A stretch of 36,514 nt of DNA from an uncultured Lachnospiraceae bacterium (GCA_910588405.1 CAJUPT010000032.1:1-36514), one strand, 5' to 3'. Positions 24,630 to 33,137 are shown, counted from the first letter of the stretch. The notes: a model not told the origin generated them from the letters alone. Numbers and translations: made by a program.

Positions 24630-25346
24630 ATGTATACATTTAACAGCAGAGTCCGGTACAGTGAGATCGGAAATGATGAAAACTTGAGTATGTTTGGCGT
24701 GATCAATTATTTTCAGGACTGCAGCACGTTTCAGTCGGAGTCGCTGGGCCTGGGGATCGATGCGTTATGTGAGCGGCACAGGGCATGGCTTTTGAATTCC
24801 TGGCAGATCGATGTGCTGCGGTATCCGGCGTTGGGCGAGGAGATTGAGATTGGCACATTCCCCTATGATTTTAAGGGATTTTTTGGCCTGAGAAATTTCT
24901 TTATCAAAAGCTGCCAGGGAGAGACACTTATCAAAGCCAATTCCGTATGGGTGTATGTAAATACGGACACGGGCCATCCCGCCAGGGTGCTGCCGGAGGA
25001 GGCGGTCGTCTATGGGATGGAGCCAAAGCTTGATATGGAATACAGAGACAGGCGGATGAAGCTGCCGGAGAAGCTTTCGGAATTTGCTGCCATGGAGACG
25101 TTCCCGGTGAAGCGATACCATATCGATACGAATCACCATGTCAATAACAGCTACTATCCCCTGATGGCCTGGGAATACCTGCCGGAGGGGTTCCGGTGCG
25201 GCAGGCTGCAGATAGAGTATAAGACGGCGGCAGTGCTCGGGGACCACATCCATCCCTATGTGCTGGAACGGAATGGCGCGTACTGGGTGGTTTTAGCGGA
25301 CAAAGAACAGAATCCCTATGCGGTGATCAGAGCGGAAGAAAAATAA
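24630..25346 (+). CDS. acyl-ACP thioesterase
   Basis: This 238-residue protein has a double hot-dog fold. It reads YTFNSRVRYSEIGNDENLSM and GLGIDALCERHRAWLLNSWQ in the first half. The second half contains the family motif HIDTNHHVNNSYYPLMAWEY, with the Asn/His residues expected in the active site. It releases fatty acids from acyl carrier protein in the cytosol. It is somewhat short, as usual for bacterial members. I chose ATG 24630, which has GGAG ten bases upstream, although the frame is open for 12 codons more. It lies between the dipeptidase and the S1-protein gene in one direction and may share a transcript with them. Confidence 0.9.
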   Translation: MYTFNSRVRYSEIGNDENLSMFGVINYFQDCSTFQSESLGLGIDALCERHRAWLLNSWQIDVLRYPALGEEIEIGTFPYDFKGFFGLRNFFIKSCQGETLIKANSVWVYVNTDTGHPARVLPEEAVVYGMEPKLDMEYRDRRMKLPEKLSEFAAMETFPVKRYHIDTNHHVNNSYYPLMAWEYLPEGFRCGRLQIEYKTAAVLGDHIHPYVLERNGAYWVVLADKEQNPYAVIRAEEK

Positions 25347-25417
25347 TGAGAGGGCTGTAGAGGTACTCGATATAACAACGGAAGAAAAGTAACGACAGGA
25401 CCGTAGCGGTACTCAAT
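25333..25417 (+). repeat. two 39-bp imperfect direct repeats
   Basis: Copies at 25333-25371 and 25379-25417 match at 32 of 39 positions and share CGGAAGAAAA, TAG and GGTACTC. The first copy includes the last codons and stop of the thioesterase gene; the second fills the gap before the next gene. It looks like a local duplication of the gene end. Confidence 0.7.
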
Positions 25418-25430
25418 CAGGAGAAAAGAT

Positions 25431-26279
25431 ATGTTGGAATTAGGGAAAAAACAATGTCTGGTCTGGAAACGGACGACGGAGCACGGCGCTTATCTGGGGC
25501 CGGAGGGCGGAAAGGAAGAAGTGCTGCTGCCGAAAAAATATTTAAAACCGGAGCTGCAAATCGGGGATGAGATCGAAGTCTTTCTCTATAAGGATTCGGA
25601 GGACAGGCTGATTGCCACTACAAGGGAGCCGAAGGTGGAGCTGGGGCGGCTGGCGCTGCTTCCGGTGGTCCAGGTGACGAATATTGGTGCGTTTCTGGAC
25701 TGGGGGCTGGAAAAAGATCTGTTCCTGCCCTTTAAAGAGCAGTCTCATAAACTGAAACCGGGCGATCAATGTCTGGCTGCCCTTTATATTGATAAAAGCG
25801 ACAGGCTGTGCGCCACCACAAAGGTGTATTCCCATCTGGAATGTCCCAGGGACGGCTTGTTCCGGGAGGGACAGCATGTGAAGGGGACAATCTATGAGGT
25901 GAAGCCGGAGCTGGGGGCTCTGGTGGCCGTGGAAAACAGGTACTTTGGCCTGGTTCCCCGTCAGGATTTTTTTCAGGATAAAAAGCCCGGCGATGTGGTC
26001 AGCGCCCGGATTGTGAAAATCCGGGAGGACGGCAAGCTGGACCTGTCTCTGCGGGAGAAAGCCTATCTGCAGATGGATGCGGACGCCGCCCTTGTGATGG
26101 AGCGGATTGAGGAGCGGGGCGGCAGGCTGCCCTTTACCGACAAGGCGGCGCCGCTGGTGATACAGAGAGAGTTTGGCCTGAGTAAAAATGCCTTTAAGCG
26201 GGCAGTGGGACGGCTGCTGAAAATGGGGAAAATTCGGCTGACGGAAAACAGCATCGAGAAAGCCGAAAAGGAAGGATGA
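25431..26279 (+). CDS. cvfB: CvfB-like S1-domain RNA-binding protein
   Basis: This 282-residue protein has an N-terminal S1-like half (residues 1-130; GAYLGPEGGKEEVLLPKKYL and the repeat GAFLDWGLEKDLFLPFKEQ). A third S1 unit lies at about residues 145-215 (EVKPELGALVAVENRYFGLVP). A C-terminal winged helix (about 225-275) includes FGLSKNAFKRAVGRLLKMGK. This order is that of CvfB (YitL), an RNA-binding protein tied to virulence regulation in Staphylococcus; its role elsewhere is not settled. AGGAGAAAAG precedes the ATG. It is the last gene before a strong terminator. Confidence 0.88.
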   Translation: MLELGKKQCLVWKRTTEHGAYLGPEGGKEEVLLPKKYLKPELQIGDEIEVFLYKDSEDRLIATTREPKVELGRLALLPVVQVTNIGAFLDWGLEKDLFLPFKEQSHKLKPGDQCLAALYIDKSDRLCATTKVYSHLECPRDGLFREGQHVKGTIYEVKPELGALVAVENRYFGLVPRQDFFQDKKPGDVVSARIVKIREDGKLDLSLREKAYLQMDADAALVMERIEERGGRLPFTDKAAPLVIQREFGLSKNAFKRAVGRLLKMGKIRLTENSIEKAEKEG

Positions 26280-26290
26280 GAGGAAGCGTT

Positions 26291-26320
26291 CGAATCTGCC
26301 CGGACGTTGGGGCAGATTCG
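26291..26320 (+). promoter_or_regulatory. perfect 11-bp hairpin downstream of cvfB
   Basis: CGAATCTGCCC and GGGCAGATTCG pair exactly around an eight-base loop, 11 bases after the stop codon. No T-run follows. It may protect the 3' end or pause polymerase before the true terminator at 26359. Confidence 0.55.
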
Positions 26321-26358
26321 GGCAGTGTCAAGTGATCTATGAAAAAGCAGCGACATGC

Positions 26359-26393
26359 AAAAGAGCCATTGCTTTGTGACAATGGCTCTTTTT
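26359..26393 (+). terminator. intrinsic terminator of the cvfB transcript
   Basis: AAAAGAGCCATTG, an eight-base loop and CAATGGCTCTTTT form a 13-bp perfect stem that runs into TTTTT. Confidence 0.92.
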
Positions 26394-26426
26394 ATGGTGA
26401 AAGTATGCAGTATATCCGCATTCTCA

Positions 26427-26518
26427 GGGGAGGCAATTTTATGTTTTTCTTCACAGCCCTGCGGTCTGTGAAAGGGGGGTGCCCGGCGGCTGCCTTGGGT
26501 GACAGCCACCGGGTATGA
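26427..26518 (+). other. structured element with 25-codon mini-ORF
   Basis: GGGGAGG (26427-26433) is seven bases before ATG 26441. The frame runs MFFFTALRSVKGGCPAAALG then DSHRV and stops at 26518. The same DNA folds into two adjacent hairpins: TTCACAG/CTGTGAA (26450-26472) and a 13-position stem with one mismatch and one G-T pair (26480-26515). It sits just after a terminator and upstream of the mreB promoters, within a 460-base gap (26280-26739). Whether it is a peptide gene, a small RNA or a dispersed repeat cannot be decided here. Confidence 0.4.
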
Positions 26519-26546
26519 GTATGAAAAAGCTTATATCACTTTCATG

Positions 26547-26571
26547 ATACGCATATAGTATAGCGTATAAT
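26547..26571 (+). promoter_or_regulatory. inverted repeat overlapping a TATAAT
   Basis: ATACGC (26547-26552) and GCGTAT (26563-26568) are inverted copies, and the second overlaps TATAAT at 26566-26571. The -35 position is poor. This could be an upstream, operator-controlled promoter of mreB. Confidence 0.3.
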
Positions 26572-26625
26572 TATGATAATATTATGTTGGAATCCTGAAA
26601 AAAATATTAAAATTTGAAAAAACAT

Positions 26626-26653
26626 TTGAAAAACCGCCAGCATTGTATATAAT
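26626..26653 (+). promoter_or_regulatory. SigA-type promoter of mreB
   Basis: TTGAAA (26626-26631), a 16-base spacer and a perfect TATAAT (26648-26653), about 85 bases before the start codon. Confidence 0.65.
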
Positions 26654-26739
26654 ATAAATACTGACATGGAGAAAGATGGTTTTGAAAACACCATATTGAT
26701 CTGATAAAACATAGAAAATATTCAGGAGGAAGAAAGAAA

Positions 26740-27738
26740 ATGATGTTGTCAACTGACATTGGAATCGATCTGGGAACCGCAAGCATACTTGTATATATAA
26801 AAGGCCGGGGCGTGGTATTAAAGGAGCCCTCGGTAGTAGCCTTTGACCGTGACACAAATCAGATTAAAGCCATCGGCGAGGAGGCCAGGCTGATGATCGG
26901 CAGAACGCCGGGGAATATCGTGGCGGTCCGTCCGCTGCGTCAGGGCGTAATCTCCGATTATACCGTGACGGAAAAGATGCTGAAATATTTCATTAAGAAG
27001 GCTGTGGGCAAAAAGACGCTCAGGAAACCGAGAATCAGCGTCTGCATTCCCAGCGGCGCCACCGAGGTGGAGAAGAAAGCGGTGGAGGACGCGACCTATC
27101 AGGCGGGAGCCAGAGAGGTGACGATTATCGAGGAGCCTGTGGCGGCGGCCATCGGCGCCGGAATCGATATTTCCAAAGCCTGCGGCAATATGATCGTGGA
27201 CATCGGCGGCGGCACCTCCGATATCGCCGTGATTTCTCTGGGCGGCACCGTGGTCAGCACCTCCGTCAAGGTGGCCGGCGACGATTTCGACGAGGCGATT
27301 GTCCGGTATATGCGTAAGAAGCATAACCTGCTGATCGGCGAGCGCACGGCAGAAGATATCAAGATTAATATTGGCTGTGCCGACAAGCGGCCGGAGATGG
27401 TTACGATGGACGTGAGAGGCCGGAACCTGGTGACAGGTCTGCCGAAGACGATTACCATCACCTCCGACGAGACGCTGGAAGCGCTGCGGGAGCCTGCCAT
27501 GTCTATCGTGGACGCGGTTCACAGCGTACTGGAGAAGACCCCGCCGGAACTGGCGGCGGATATCTATGACCGGGGGATCGTGATGACCGGAGGCGGTTCT
27601 CTGTTAAGCGGTCTGGATACGCTGATCGAGGAAAAGACCGGCATCAATACGATGATCGCCGAGGAGCCCATGACCGCAGTGGCCATCGGAACCGGCAAGT
27701 TTATTGAGTTTACGAATGGAGAGCGGGACGAGAAATAA
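26740..27738 (+). CDS. mreB: rod-shape protein MreB/Mbl
   Basis: This 332-residue bacterial actin polymerises under the membrane and guides side-wall synthesis. The nucleotide-binding segments are present: phosphate 1 GIDLGTASILVYIKGRG, the IEEPVAAAIGAG connector, phosphate 2 MIVDIGGGTSDIAVISLGG and the adenosine segment GIVMTGGGSLLSGLD. Length is normal for the family. AGGAGG is ten bases before the first ATG; a second ATG follows directly. mreC and mreD are not next to it, so it is a stand-alone copy of the Mbl kind, as in many clostridia. The downstream order recD2-comF is one I know from Lachnospiraceae. Confidence 0.95.
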   Translation: MMLSTDIGIDLGTASILVYIKGRGVVLKEPSVVAFDRDTNQIKAIGEEARLMIGRTPGNIVAVRPLRQGVISDYTVTEKMLKYFIKKAVGKKTLRKPRISVCIPSGATEVEKKAVEDATYQAGAREVTIIEEPVAAAIGAGIDISKACGNMIVDIGGGTSDIAVISLGGTVVSTSVKVAGDDFDEAIVRYMRKKHNLLIGERTAEDIKINIGCADKRPEMVTMDVRGRNLVTGLPKTITITSDETLEALREPAMSIVDAVHSVLEKTPPELAADIYDRGIVMTGGGSLLSGLDTLIEEKTGINTMIAEEPMTAVAIGTGKFIEFTNGERDEK

Positions 27739-27800
27739 TCATCCCGGAGATTTTTCACGTTATCTGATTTACATTTCCTTTTTGAGATTGGAACGTTTTG

Positions 27801-27927
27801 AGACCGTATACTTCCGGAATTTTGCGAAAACAGGCGCAGGGGGATTCCGGAAGCGTATGGTCTGATCAGGGTGGCTGCCTTTTTGTATTTTCAGGCGGCT
27901 GCCGATTTCACTTCCGGAGGCATATGG
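27801..27927 (+). promoter_or_regulatory. leader with two alternative pairings before recD2
   Basis: The arm at 27801-27820 (AGACCGTATACTTCCGGAAT) pairs with 27844-27863 in 19 of 20 positions, two of them G-T. The same arm can instead pair with 27912-27927 (15 of 16, two G-T), and that segment contains the recD2 ribosome site GGAGG at 27916-27920. The three segments share the core TTCCGGA, which is close to a palindrome. Confidence 0.5.
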
Positions 27928-27931
27928 ATAT

Positions 27932-30145
27932 ATGGCAGTCATATCAGGATATGTTGAGCATATCATTTTCCGCAATCAGGACAATGGTTATACCGTTATG
28001 GAGCTGGCGGTCGAGAAGGACACGATGACGCTGGTGGGAACCTTTTCTTATATCAGCGAAGGAGAATACATAGAGGCGGAGGGGGAGCTGACCGAGCATC
28101 CCGTCTACGGCGAGCAGCTTCGCGTCGCCAGGTATGAGCTGAAAACGCCGGAGGATGTGGATTCCATAAAGCGTTATCTGGGCTCCGGCGCGATCAAGGG
28201 CGTGGGGCCTTCTCTTGCCGCCCGGATTGTGAAAAAGTTTAAGGCGGATACGTTCCGTATTATGGAGGAGGAGCCGGAGCGGCTGGTGGAAGTGAAAGGC
28301 ATCAGCGAGTCCAAGGCCATTCAGATCGGAGAGCAGGCGGCTGAAAAGCGGGATCAGCGTCAGGCCATGCTGTTCTTGCAGCAGTACGGCATTACGGTGA
28401 ATCTGGCGGTAAAGATTTATAAGCGTTACGGAGACGAGATTTATTCCGTGATCAAAACCAACCCTTACCGGATGGCGGACGATATTTCCGGCGTAGGCTT
28501 TAAAATCGCGGATGAGATCGCCGCCAGGGCAGGGCTGCATACGGACTCTGATTTTCGGATTAAGAGCGGCCTGATGTATGTGCTGCAGCAGGCACTGGGG
28601 AACGGTCATGTCTATCTTCCCGCAGAGGAACTGAAGGCGCAGACCAGTCAGCTTTTACAGGTGGAGCTGGATTCCGTGGAGCGCCATATCATGGATCTGA
28701 CCATTGATAAAAAGCTGGTGGTAAAGGCGGTGCCGGAGGGCCAGGGCATCTATATTTCCAAATATTATTATATGGAATTAAATACGGCCAAAATGCTCCA
28801 TGATCTGAATGTCCGGTATCCGGTGCCGGAGGAGGGTCTGTTAAAAAAGCTGGATCGAATCGAGAGCCAGACCGGTATGGAGCTGGAGGAGCAGCAGCGC
28901 CAGGCATTTATGAAGGCGGCCCGAAACGGTCTGCTGGTGATTACCGGAGGACCCGGAACCGGAAAAACCACGGTGATCAGAAATATTATTCAGTTTTTTG
29001 AGTCGGAGGACATGGAGATACTGCTGGCCGCGCCCACCGGGCGGGCGGCCAAACGGATGACGGAGGCCACGGGCTGCGAGGCGAGAACCATTCACCGGAT
29101 GCTGGAATTAAACGGCGTGCCGGAGGAGGAGTCCCGGGCGGAGCAGTTTCAGCGCAATGAGCAGAATCCCCTGGAGGCGGACGCCATAATTATCGATGAG
29201 ATGTCTATGGTGGATATCAACCTGCTGTATGCCCTGCTGAAAGCGGTTACGGTAGGCACCCGGCTGATTCTGGTAGGGGATGTGGATCAGCTGCCCAGCG
29301 TGGGGCCGGGAAATGTGCTGCGGGATGTGATCGGCTCCGAGGCCTTCGCGGTGGTAAAGCTGGAAAAGATTTTCCGCCAGGCCGCCCAGAGCGATATTAT
29401 TGTCAATGCCCATAAGATCAACGCCGGGGAATGGATTGACCCGGAGGCGAGGAGCAAGGACTTTCTGTTTATCAAACGGCAGGATGCCAATGCCATTATC
29501 AATGCGTCGATCACGCTGGTCCGGGACAAGCTGCCCCGCTATGTGGGGGCCCCTATGTATGATATTCAGGTGATGACCCCGATGCGCAAAGGGGCGTTGG
29601 GGGTGGAACGGCTGAATACGATCCTCCAGGAATTTTTAAATCCGCCGTCGCCGGATAAAAAGGAAAAGGAGCTGGGCGCGGCGACTTTCCGGGAAGGCGA
29701 CAAGGTGATGCAGATTAAAAATAATTACCAGATGGAATGGGAGGTGCGCAGTCAGCGGTACGATGTGGCGCTTGACAAGGGAACCGGGGTTTTTAACGGC
29801 GATATGGGCGTGGTGCGCCGCATCGATCTGTTCGGCGAGCAGCTGACGGTGGAATATGATGAGAACCGATTTGTTACCTATGAGTTTAAACAGCTGGACG
29901 AGCTGGAGCTGGCCTACGCGATTACGATTCACAAGTCCCAGGGCAGCGAGTATCCCGCCGTGGTGATTCCGCTGCTTTCAGGCCCCCGGATGCTGATGAA
30001 CCGGAACCTGATCTATACGGCCGTCACCCGGGCCCGCTCCTGCGTCTGCATCGTAGGGTCGCCCCAGACCTTTCAGGAGATGGTGGCGAACGAGCGGCAG
30101 CAGAGACGGTATTCCAGTCTGAGCGCACGGATACGGGAGCTGTGA
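27932..30145 (+). CDS. recD2: RecD2 (YrrC-type) SF1B DNA helicase
   Basis: This 737-residue protein opens with the OB-like region of RecD2 (VISGYVEHIIFRNQDNGYTV). Helix-hairpin-helix segments follow (YLGSGAIKGVGPSLAARIVK; VEVKGISESKAIQI), then the helicase core. Walker A is GGPGTGKTT (about residue 337), Walker B is IIIDEMSMVD (about 421) and motif III is VGDVDQLPSVGPG. The late motif YAITIHKSQGSEYPAVVIPL and VTRARSCVCIVG close the ATP site. RecD2 unwinds DNA in the 5' to 3' direction and works in repair without RecBC. GGAGG lies 11 bases before the ATG. The 193-base leader contains an unusual structure. Confidence 0.95.
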   Translation: MAVISGYVEHIIFRNQDNGYTVMELAVEKDTMTLVGTFSYISEGEYIEAEGELTEHPVYGEQLRVARYELKTPEDVDSIKRYLGSGAIKGVGPSLAARIVKKFKADTFRIMEEEPERLVEVKGISESKAIQIGEQAAEKRDQRQAMLFLQQYGITVNLAVKIYKRYGDEIYSVIKTNPYRMADDISGVGFKIADEIAARAGLHTDSDFRIKSGLMYVLQQALGNGHVYLPAEELKAQTSQLLQVELDSVERHIMDLTIDKKLVVKAVPEGQGIYISKYYYMELNTAKMLHDLNVRYPVPEEGLLKKLDRIESQTGMELEEQQRQAFMKAARNGLLVITGGPGTGKTTVIRNIIQFFESEDMEILLAAPTGRAAKRMTEATGCEARTIHRMLELNGVPEEESRAEQFQRNEQNPLEADAIIIDEMSMVDINLLYALLKAVTVGTRLILVGDVDQLPSVGPGNVLRDVIGSEAFAVVKLEKIFRQAAQSDIIVNAHKINAGEWIDPEARSKDFLFIKRQDANAIINASITLVRDKLPRYVGAPMYDIQVMTPMRKGALGVERLNTILQEFLNPPSPDKKEKELGAATFREGDKVMQIKNNYQMEWEVRSQRYDVALDKGTGVFNGDMGVVRRIDLFGEQLTVEYDENRFVTYEFKQLDELELAYAITIHKSQGSEYPAVVIPLLSGPRMLMNRNLIYTAVTRARSCVCIVGSPQTFQEMVANERQQRRYSSLSARIREL

Positions 30146-30286
30146 GGAGAGGGGGCATAGTTTCGTATTGTAATAACGGTCAGGTGGATGGCAGTTCTTT
30201 CACTCATGCTTCCGGAGAAATTTTTGGAGAGTATTTTGAGGAAAAATCTGAAGTGGGAAAAGCCAGGATATGGTGAAGAATTTGTC

Positions 30287-31117
30287 ATGAGGAAAAATAG
30301 AGAAAGTGAGGTGATATCAATAACTGAAAATAAAAGGACAGTTAAGACCGCAGGCGTGGGAAAGGCGGGATTCATACCGGATTTCCTGCGCGAAGCGGCA
30401 CGGCGGTTCGGCGGGGAATGTCTGGATCTTCTGTTTCCTAGAATCTGTCCGCTGTGTGGTACGATTGTTACGAAAGAGGAAGGGCTGATCTGCCGGAATT
30501 GTGTTCCGAAGGCGGAGCGGCTCTTTTTGCGTGAACCGCTGTGTAAAAAGTGCGGAAAGCAGCTGGAATCGGAGATTCAGGAGTACTGTTTTGACTGTAC
30601 GGCTCATCCAAAGCTGTTCTGGCAGGGGGTCTCCCTGTTTGCGTACCGGGATGAGGCGAAGGAATCCATGATGGGGTTTAAGTATCATAATAAGCGGGAA
30701 TATGCCGATTATTATGCCGGGCAGCTGATGGACCGCTATGGGGACCGGCTGCGGCAGGCAGGGGCCCAGGCCGTGATCCCCGTCCCGCTGCACGCAAAAA
30801 AGCTGCGGGACAGGGGGTATAACCAGGCGGAGGTTCTGGCCCGGAGGCTGGGCGCTTCTTTGGAGCTGCCGGTCTATCCGAAAGGGTTGATTCGCGTGCA
30901 GGACACCGCGCCCCAGAAAACGCTGCAGGGCAGCCAGAGAGGGAAAAATCTCTATCATGCCTTTCGGGCCGGAAAGCTGCCAAAAGGGCTTGCAAGCGTG
31001 ATTCTGGTGGACGATATCTATACCACGGGCGCTACGATGAACGCCTGCTCCGAGGCGCTTAAGAAAGCCGGAGTACGGCGGATTTTCTGCGTCAGCGTGT
31101 GCAGCGGGAGGAACTGA
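30287..31117 (+). CDS. comF: ComF-family phosphoribosyltransferase-like protein
   Basis: This protein of about 276 residues has an N-terminal zinc-ribbon set of four Cys pairs (CPLCG, CRNC, CKKCGK and CFDC). A phosphoribosyltransferase fold follows, with VIPVPLHAKKLRDRGYNQAE and the PRPP loop VILVDDIYTTGATMNAC. ComF is needed for inward DNA transport during competence in B. subtilis and is widely found in non-competent clostridia, perhaps in repair. The start is uncertain. ATG 30287 gives the best fit to family length. The frame is open from ATG 30188 (309 residues) and also offers TTG 30224 and GTG 30310, and no site has a strong ribosome signal. It follows recD2 closely. Confidence 0.85.
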   Translation: MRKNRESEVISITENKRTVKTAGVGKAGFIPDFLREAARRFGGECLDLLFPRICPLCGTIVTKEEGLICRNCVPKAERLFLREPLCKKCGKQLESEIQEYCFDCTAHPKLFWQGVSLFAYRDEAKESMMGFKYHNKREYADYYAGQLMDRYGDRLRQAGAQAVIPVPLHAKKLRDRGYNQAEVLARRLGASLELPVYPKGLIRVQDTAPQKTLQGSQRGKNLYHAFRAGKLPKGLASVILVDDIYTTGATMNACSEALKKAGVRRIFCVSVCSGRN

Positions 31118-31210
31118 CAGACTGCCCATATCATATTTAGGAAAGGTGGAAAATATCCTGCTCTGCTGCAATACTTTACAGACTGGTATACGGCGTCGAA
31201 TAACATATGC

Positions 31211-32923
31211 TTATTGGATTTCCAACCGTCTGTACCGGTTAAAGCACCCCAGCACTTCCTGCTTCCTCGGCATGGCCAGTCCGGCGGAGAGGTAGCTGCC
31301 GCCGTCCATTCCCACCGCTTCCAGTCCTTTTTCATTTACCAGCTTTAACAGTTCGTCCGCGATCTGTGCCATGGTGCGTCTGCCGTCAAAGAAATGCCGG
31401 ATGGCGTATAACAGCATATAGGCCAGAGCCTCGGTCTGCTCTCTGTCGGCCAGCTGTTCCAGGCACCGCAGTTCGATTTCTTCCCGATTGATGGACAGAG
31501 AATCCCGTCCGCCCGCTTTCAGCTTTACCCGGGAATCTCGGGCAACCGAAGGGTTTGGTCTGGGAAGCCGGCGGAAGCTCAGGGCATGGTCTGCCAGAGG
31601 AAGGGGCGTGATGCACGGATAGGCGGCGGCTTTTTCCTTCGCCATGGCGGTAATATCAAAGGGCCGGTAGCAGTCCATCTGAATCACCAGATCGGCGATA
31701 TGGAAGTAGGAGCCGGAGCTGCCTGCCACGATCACGGAGGAAACGCCTGCCTGCTCATACAGCCCTTTGACACGCTCGATAAAAGGAGTGATCGGTTCCT
31801 TTTCCCGGCAGATCACCTGCTGCATCAGCTCGTCCCGGATCATAAAATTGGTGGCGCTGGTATCCTCGTCGATGAGGAACAGGGAGGAACCGGCTTCCAG
31901 CCCCTCCACCACATTGGCCGCCTGGGAGGTGCTGCCGCTGGCGTCCTCGGTGGAGAAGGCGGTGGTGTCCCGGCCGTTTGGCAGATTATTGACAAACATG
32001 GAGATATCGGTTTTACAGATGCTTCGTCCGTCCTCCGCCCGCAGTTTCAGCGCCGTATCGTCGGTGATCACATATTCCCGGCCGTCGCCCCGGATATGGT
32101 TGTAGACGCCCAGCTCCAATGCCCGCAGCAGGGTGGATTTCCCGTGGTAGCCGCCGCCCACGATCAGGGTGATTCCCTTTGGAATGCCCATGCCGGCGAG
32201 GGAGCCCTTGTGGGGAAGCTCCAGCGTGACCCGCAGAGATTCCGGAGACTGAAAAGCCACGGACCGGGCCATCGGAAGCTGGGAGACACCGCTTTTCCGG
32301 GGCAGTATGGAGCCGTCTGCCACAAAGGCGCACAGTCCTAGTTCGGGCAGCCTGTCGCGGATAAACTGCTGGTCCTCCGCCAGCCAGATCACGGATTCCA
32401 CCTGCTTCTGGTCGATATTCCGGTAAAACAGGGAGGATGCCACCGCCTTCGGCAGAAATTCAAAAAAAATTTTGATCAGTTCGCCGGAGTTGATGGTCCG
32501 CCCATTGGCCGGGAAGCCCACCTCCAGCCGTACCAGAAGTCGTCCCAAGCCAGGGGTCAGCGTGCAGGCCGTCCGTTCCAGCACTTCCTGTCCGCAGCGG
32601 CTGACAGAGATCAGGCCGCTTTTGCCGGAGCCTTTCGCCTTGAAATTATATTTTTCCACAGCCTGTCCGAACAGCCGGATCAGATGATCCTGCAGCGCCA
32701 CCCGGGTGTGCCGCTGTTCCAGATAGGGGGCGGGAAAGCCTGCCTGTTTTCCTTCTATAATAATACTGACCTTCGAGGGAGACGCGAAGGGGTCTCCCTG
32801 TACATGGTCGATGGACAGAACGAAACCGTTAAACTGGTACTGGCCCCGGGTGTCCTTGTAAGCCGGATAGCTTTTTCTGTCGATGGACAGCAGTAAATGT
32901 TTTAAATCGTCGGATCGTTTCAT
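31211..32923 (-). CDS. ABC-class ATPase (COG3044 family)
   Basis: This protein of about 570 residues is cytosolic and matches the 'predicted ATPase of the ABC class' family. The Walker A region is ITLIVGGGYHGKSTLLRALE, a form in which the loop reads GGGYHGKST. The signature-like segment is STEDASGSTSQAANVVEGLE and Walker B is SSLFLIDEDTSATNFMIRDE. No membrane partner is present. The function is not established. ATG 32923 fits the family start (MKRSDDLKHLLLSIDRK). A TTG at 32932, three codons upstream, lies nearer the AAGGAGC site. It converges with comF and has its own promoter. Confidence 0.88.
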   Translation of the reverse strand: MKRSDDLKHLLLSIDRKSYPAYKDTRGQYQFNGFVLSIDHVQGDPFASPSKVSIIIEGKQAGFPAPYLEQRHTRVALQDHLIRLFGQAVEKYNFKAKGSGKSGLISVSRCGQEVLERTACTLTPGLGRLLVRLEVGFPANGRTINSGELIKIFFEFLPKAVASSLFYRNIDQKQVESVIWLAEDQQFIRDRLPELGLCAFVADGSILPRKSGVSQLPMARSVAFQSPESLRVTLELPHKGSLAGMGIPKGITLIVGGGYHGKSTLLRALELGVYNHIRGDGREYVITDDTALKLRAEDGRSICKTDISMFVNNLPNGRDTTAFSTEDASGSTSQAANVVEGLEAGSSLFLIDEDTSATNFMIRDELMQQVICREKEPITPFIERVKGLYEQAGVSSVIVAGSSGSYFHIADLVIQMDCYRPFDITAMAKEKAAAYPCITPLPLADHALSFRRLPRPNPSVARDSRVKLKAGGRDSLSINREEIELRCLEQLADREQTEALAYMLLYAIRHFFDGRRTMAQIADELLKLVNEKGLEAVGMDGGSYLSAGLAMPRKQEVLGCFNRYRRLEIQ

Positions 32924-32950
32924 ATTGGTCAAATGCTCCTTTCTGCCGAT

Positions 32951-32979
32951 ATTTTACCATAGAAACAGCTTGTAAACAA
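32951..32979 (-). promoter_or_regulatory. promoter of the ABC-class ATPase
   Basis: On the reverse strand TTGTTT (32979-32974), 17 bases, then TGG-TAAAAT (TAAAAT at 32956-32951), an extended -10. It overlaps the rightward promoter at 32970. Confidence 0.5.
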
Positions 32980-32998
32980 TATGGGTTCCGGATATAAT
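32970..32998 (+). promoter_or_regulatory. upstream promoter P1 of rpmG operon
   Basis: TTGTAA (32970-32975), 17 bases, TATAAT (32993-32998). Its -35 overlaps the -35 of the leftward promoter. Confidence 0.5.
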
Positions 32999-33036
32999 AA
33001 ATGCTTGAAATTTTGTGACTTTTTGTGATGCCGATA

Positions 33037-33065
33037 TTGACTATTGCCCTGAATTGTGGTAGACT
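33037..33065 (+). promoter_or_regulatory. promoter P2 of rpmG-secE-nusG operon
   Basis: TTGACT (33037-33042), 17 bases, TAGACT (33060-33065). The transcript would have a leader of about 105 bases. Confidence 0.6.
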
Positions 33066-33086
33066 GTAGAAGCGAATGGAAGGAAA

Positions 33087-33137
33087 AGGTCTTTTTTTTT
33101 TGACCTAAAAAGGGTTGTACCCGTAAGGGTGTGCCTT
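33087..33137 (+). promoter_or_regulatory. structured 5' leader of rpmG
   Basis: AGGTC and GACCT flank a loop of ten Ts (33087-33106). Directly after comes AAAGG/CCTTT enclosing ACCC-GTAA-GGGT (about 33110-33137), with a GNRA-type tetraloop. No known riboswitch was recognised. Confidence 0.4.

Noticed and set aside
31117..31211. Shared terminator between the converging comF and ATPase genes
   Set aside because: No stem with a T-run could be found on either strand in these 93 bases.
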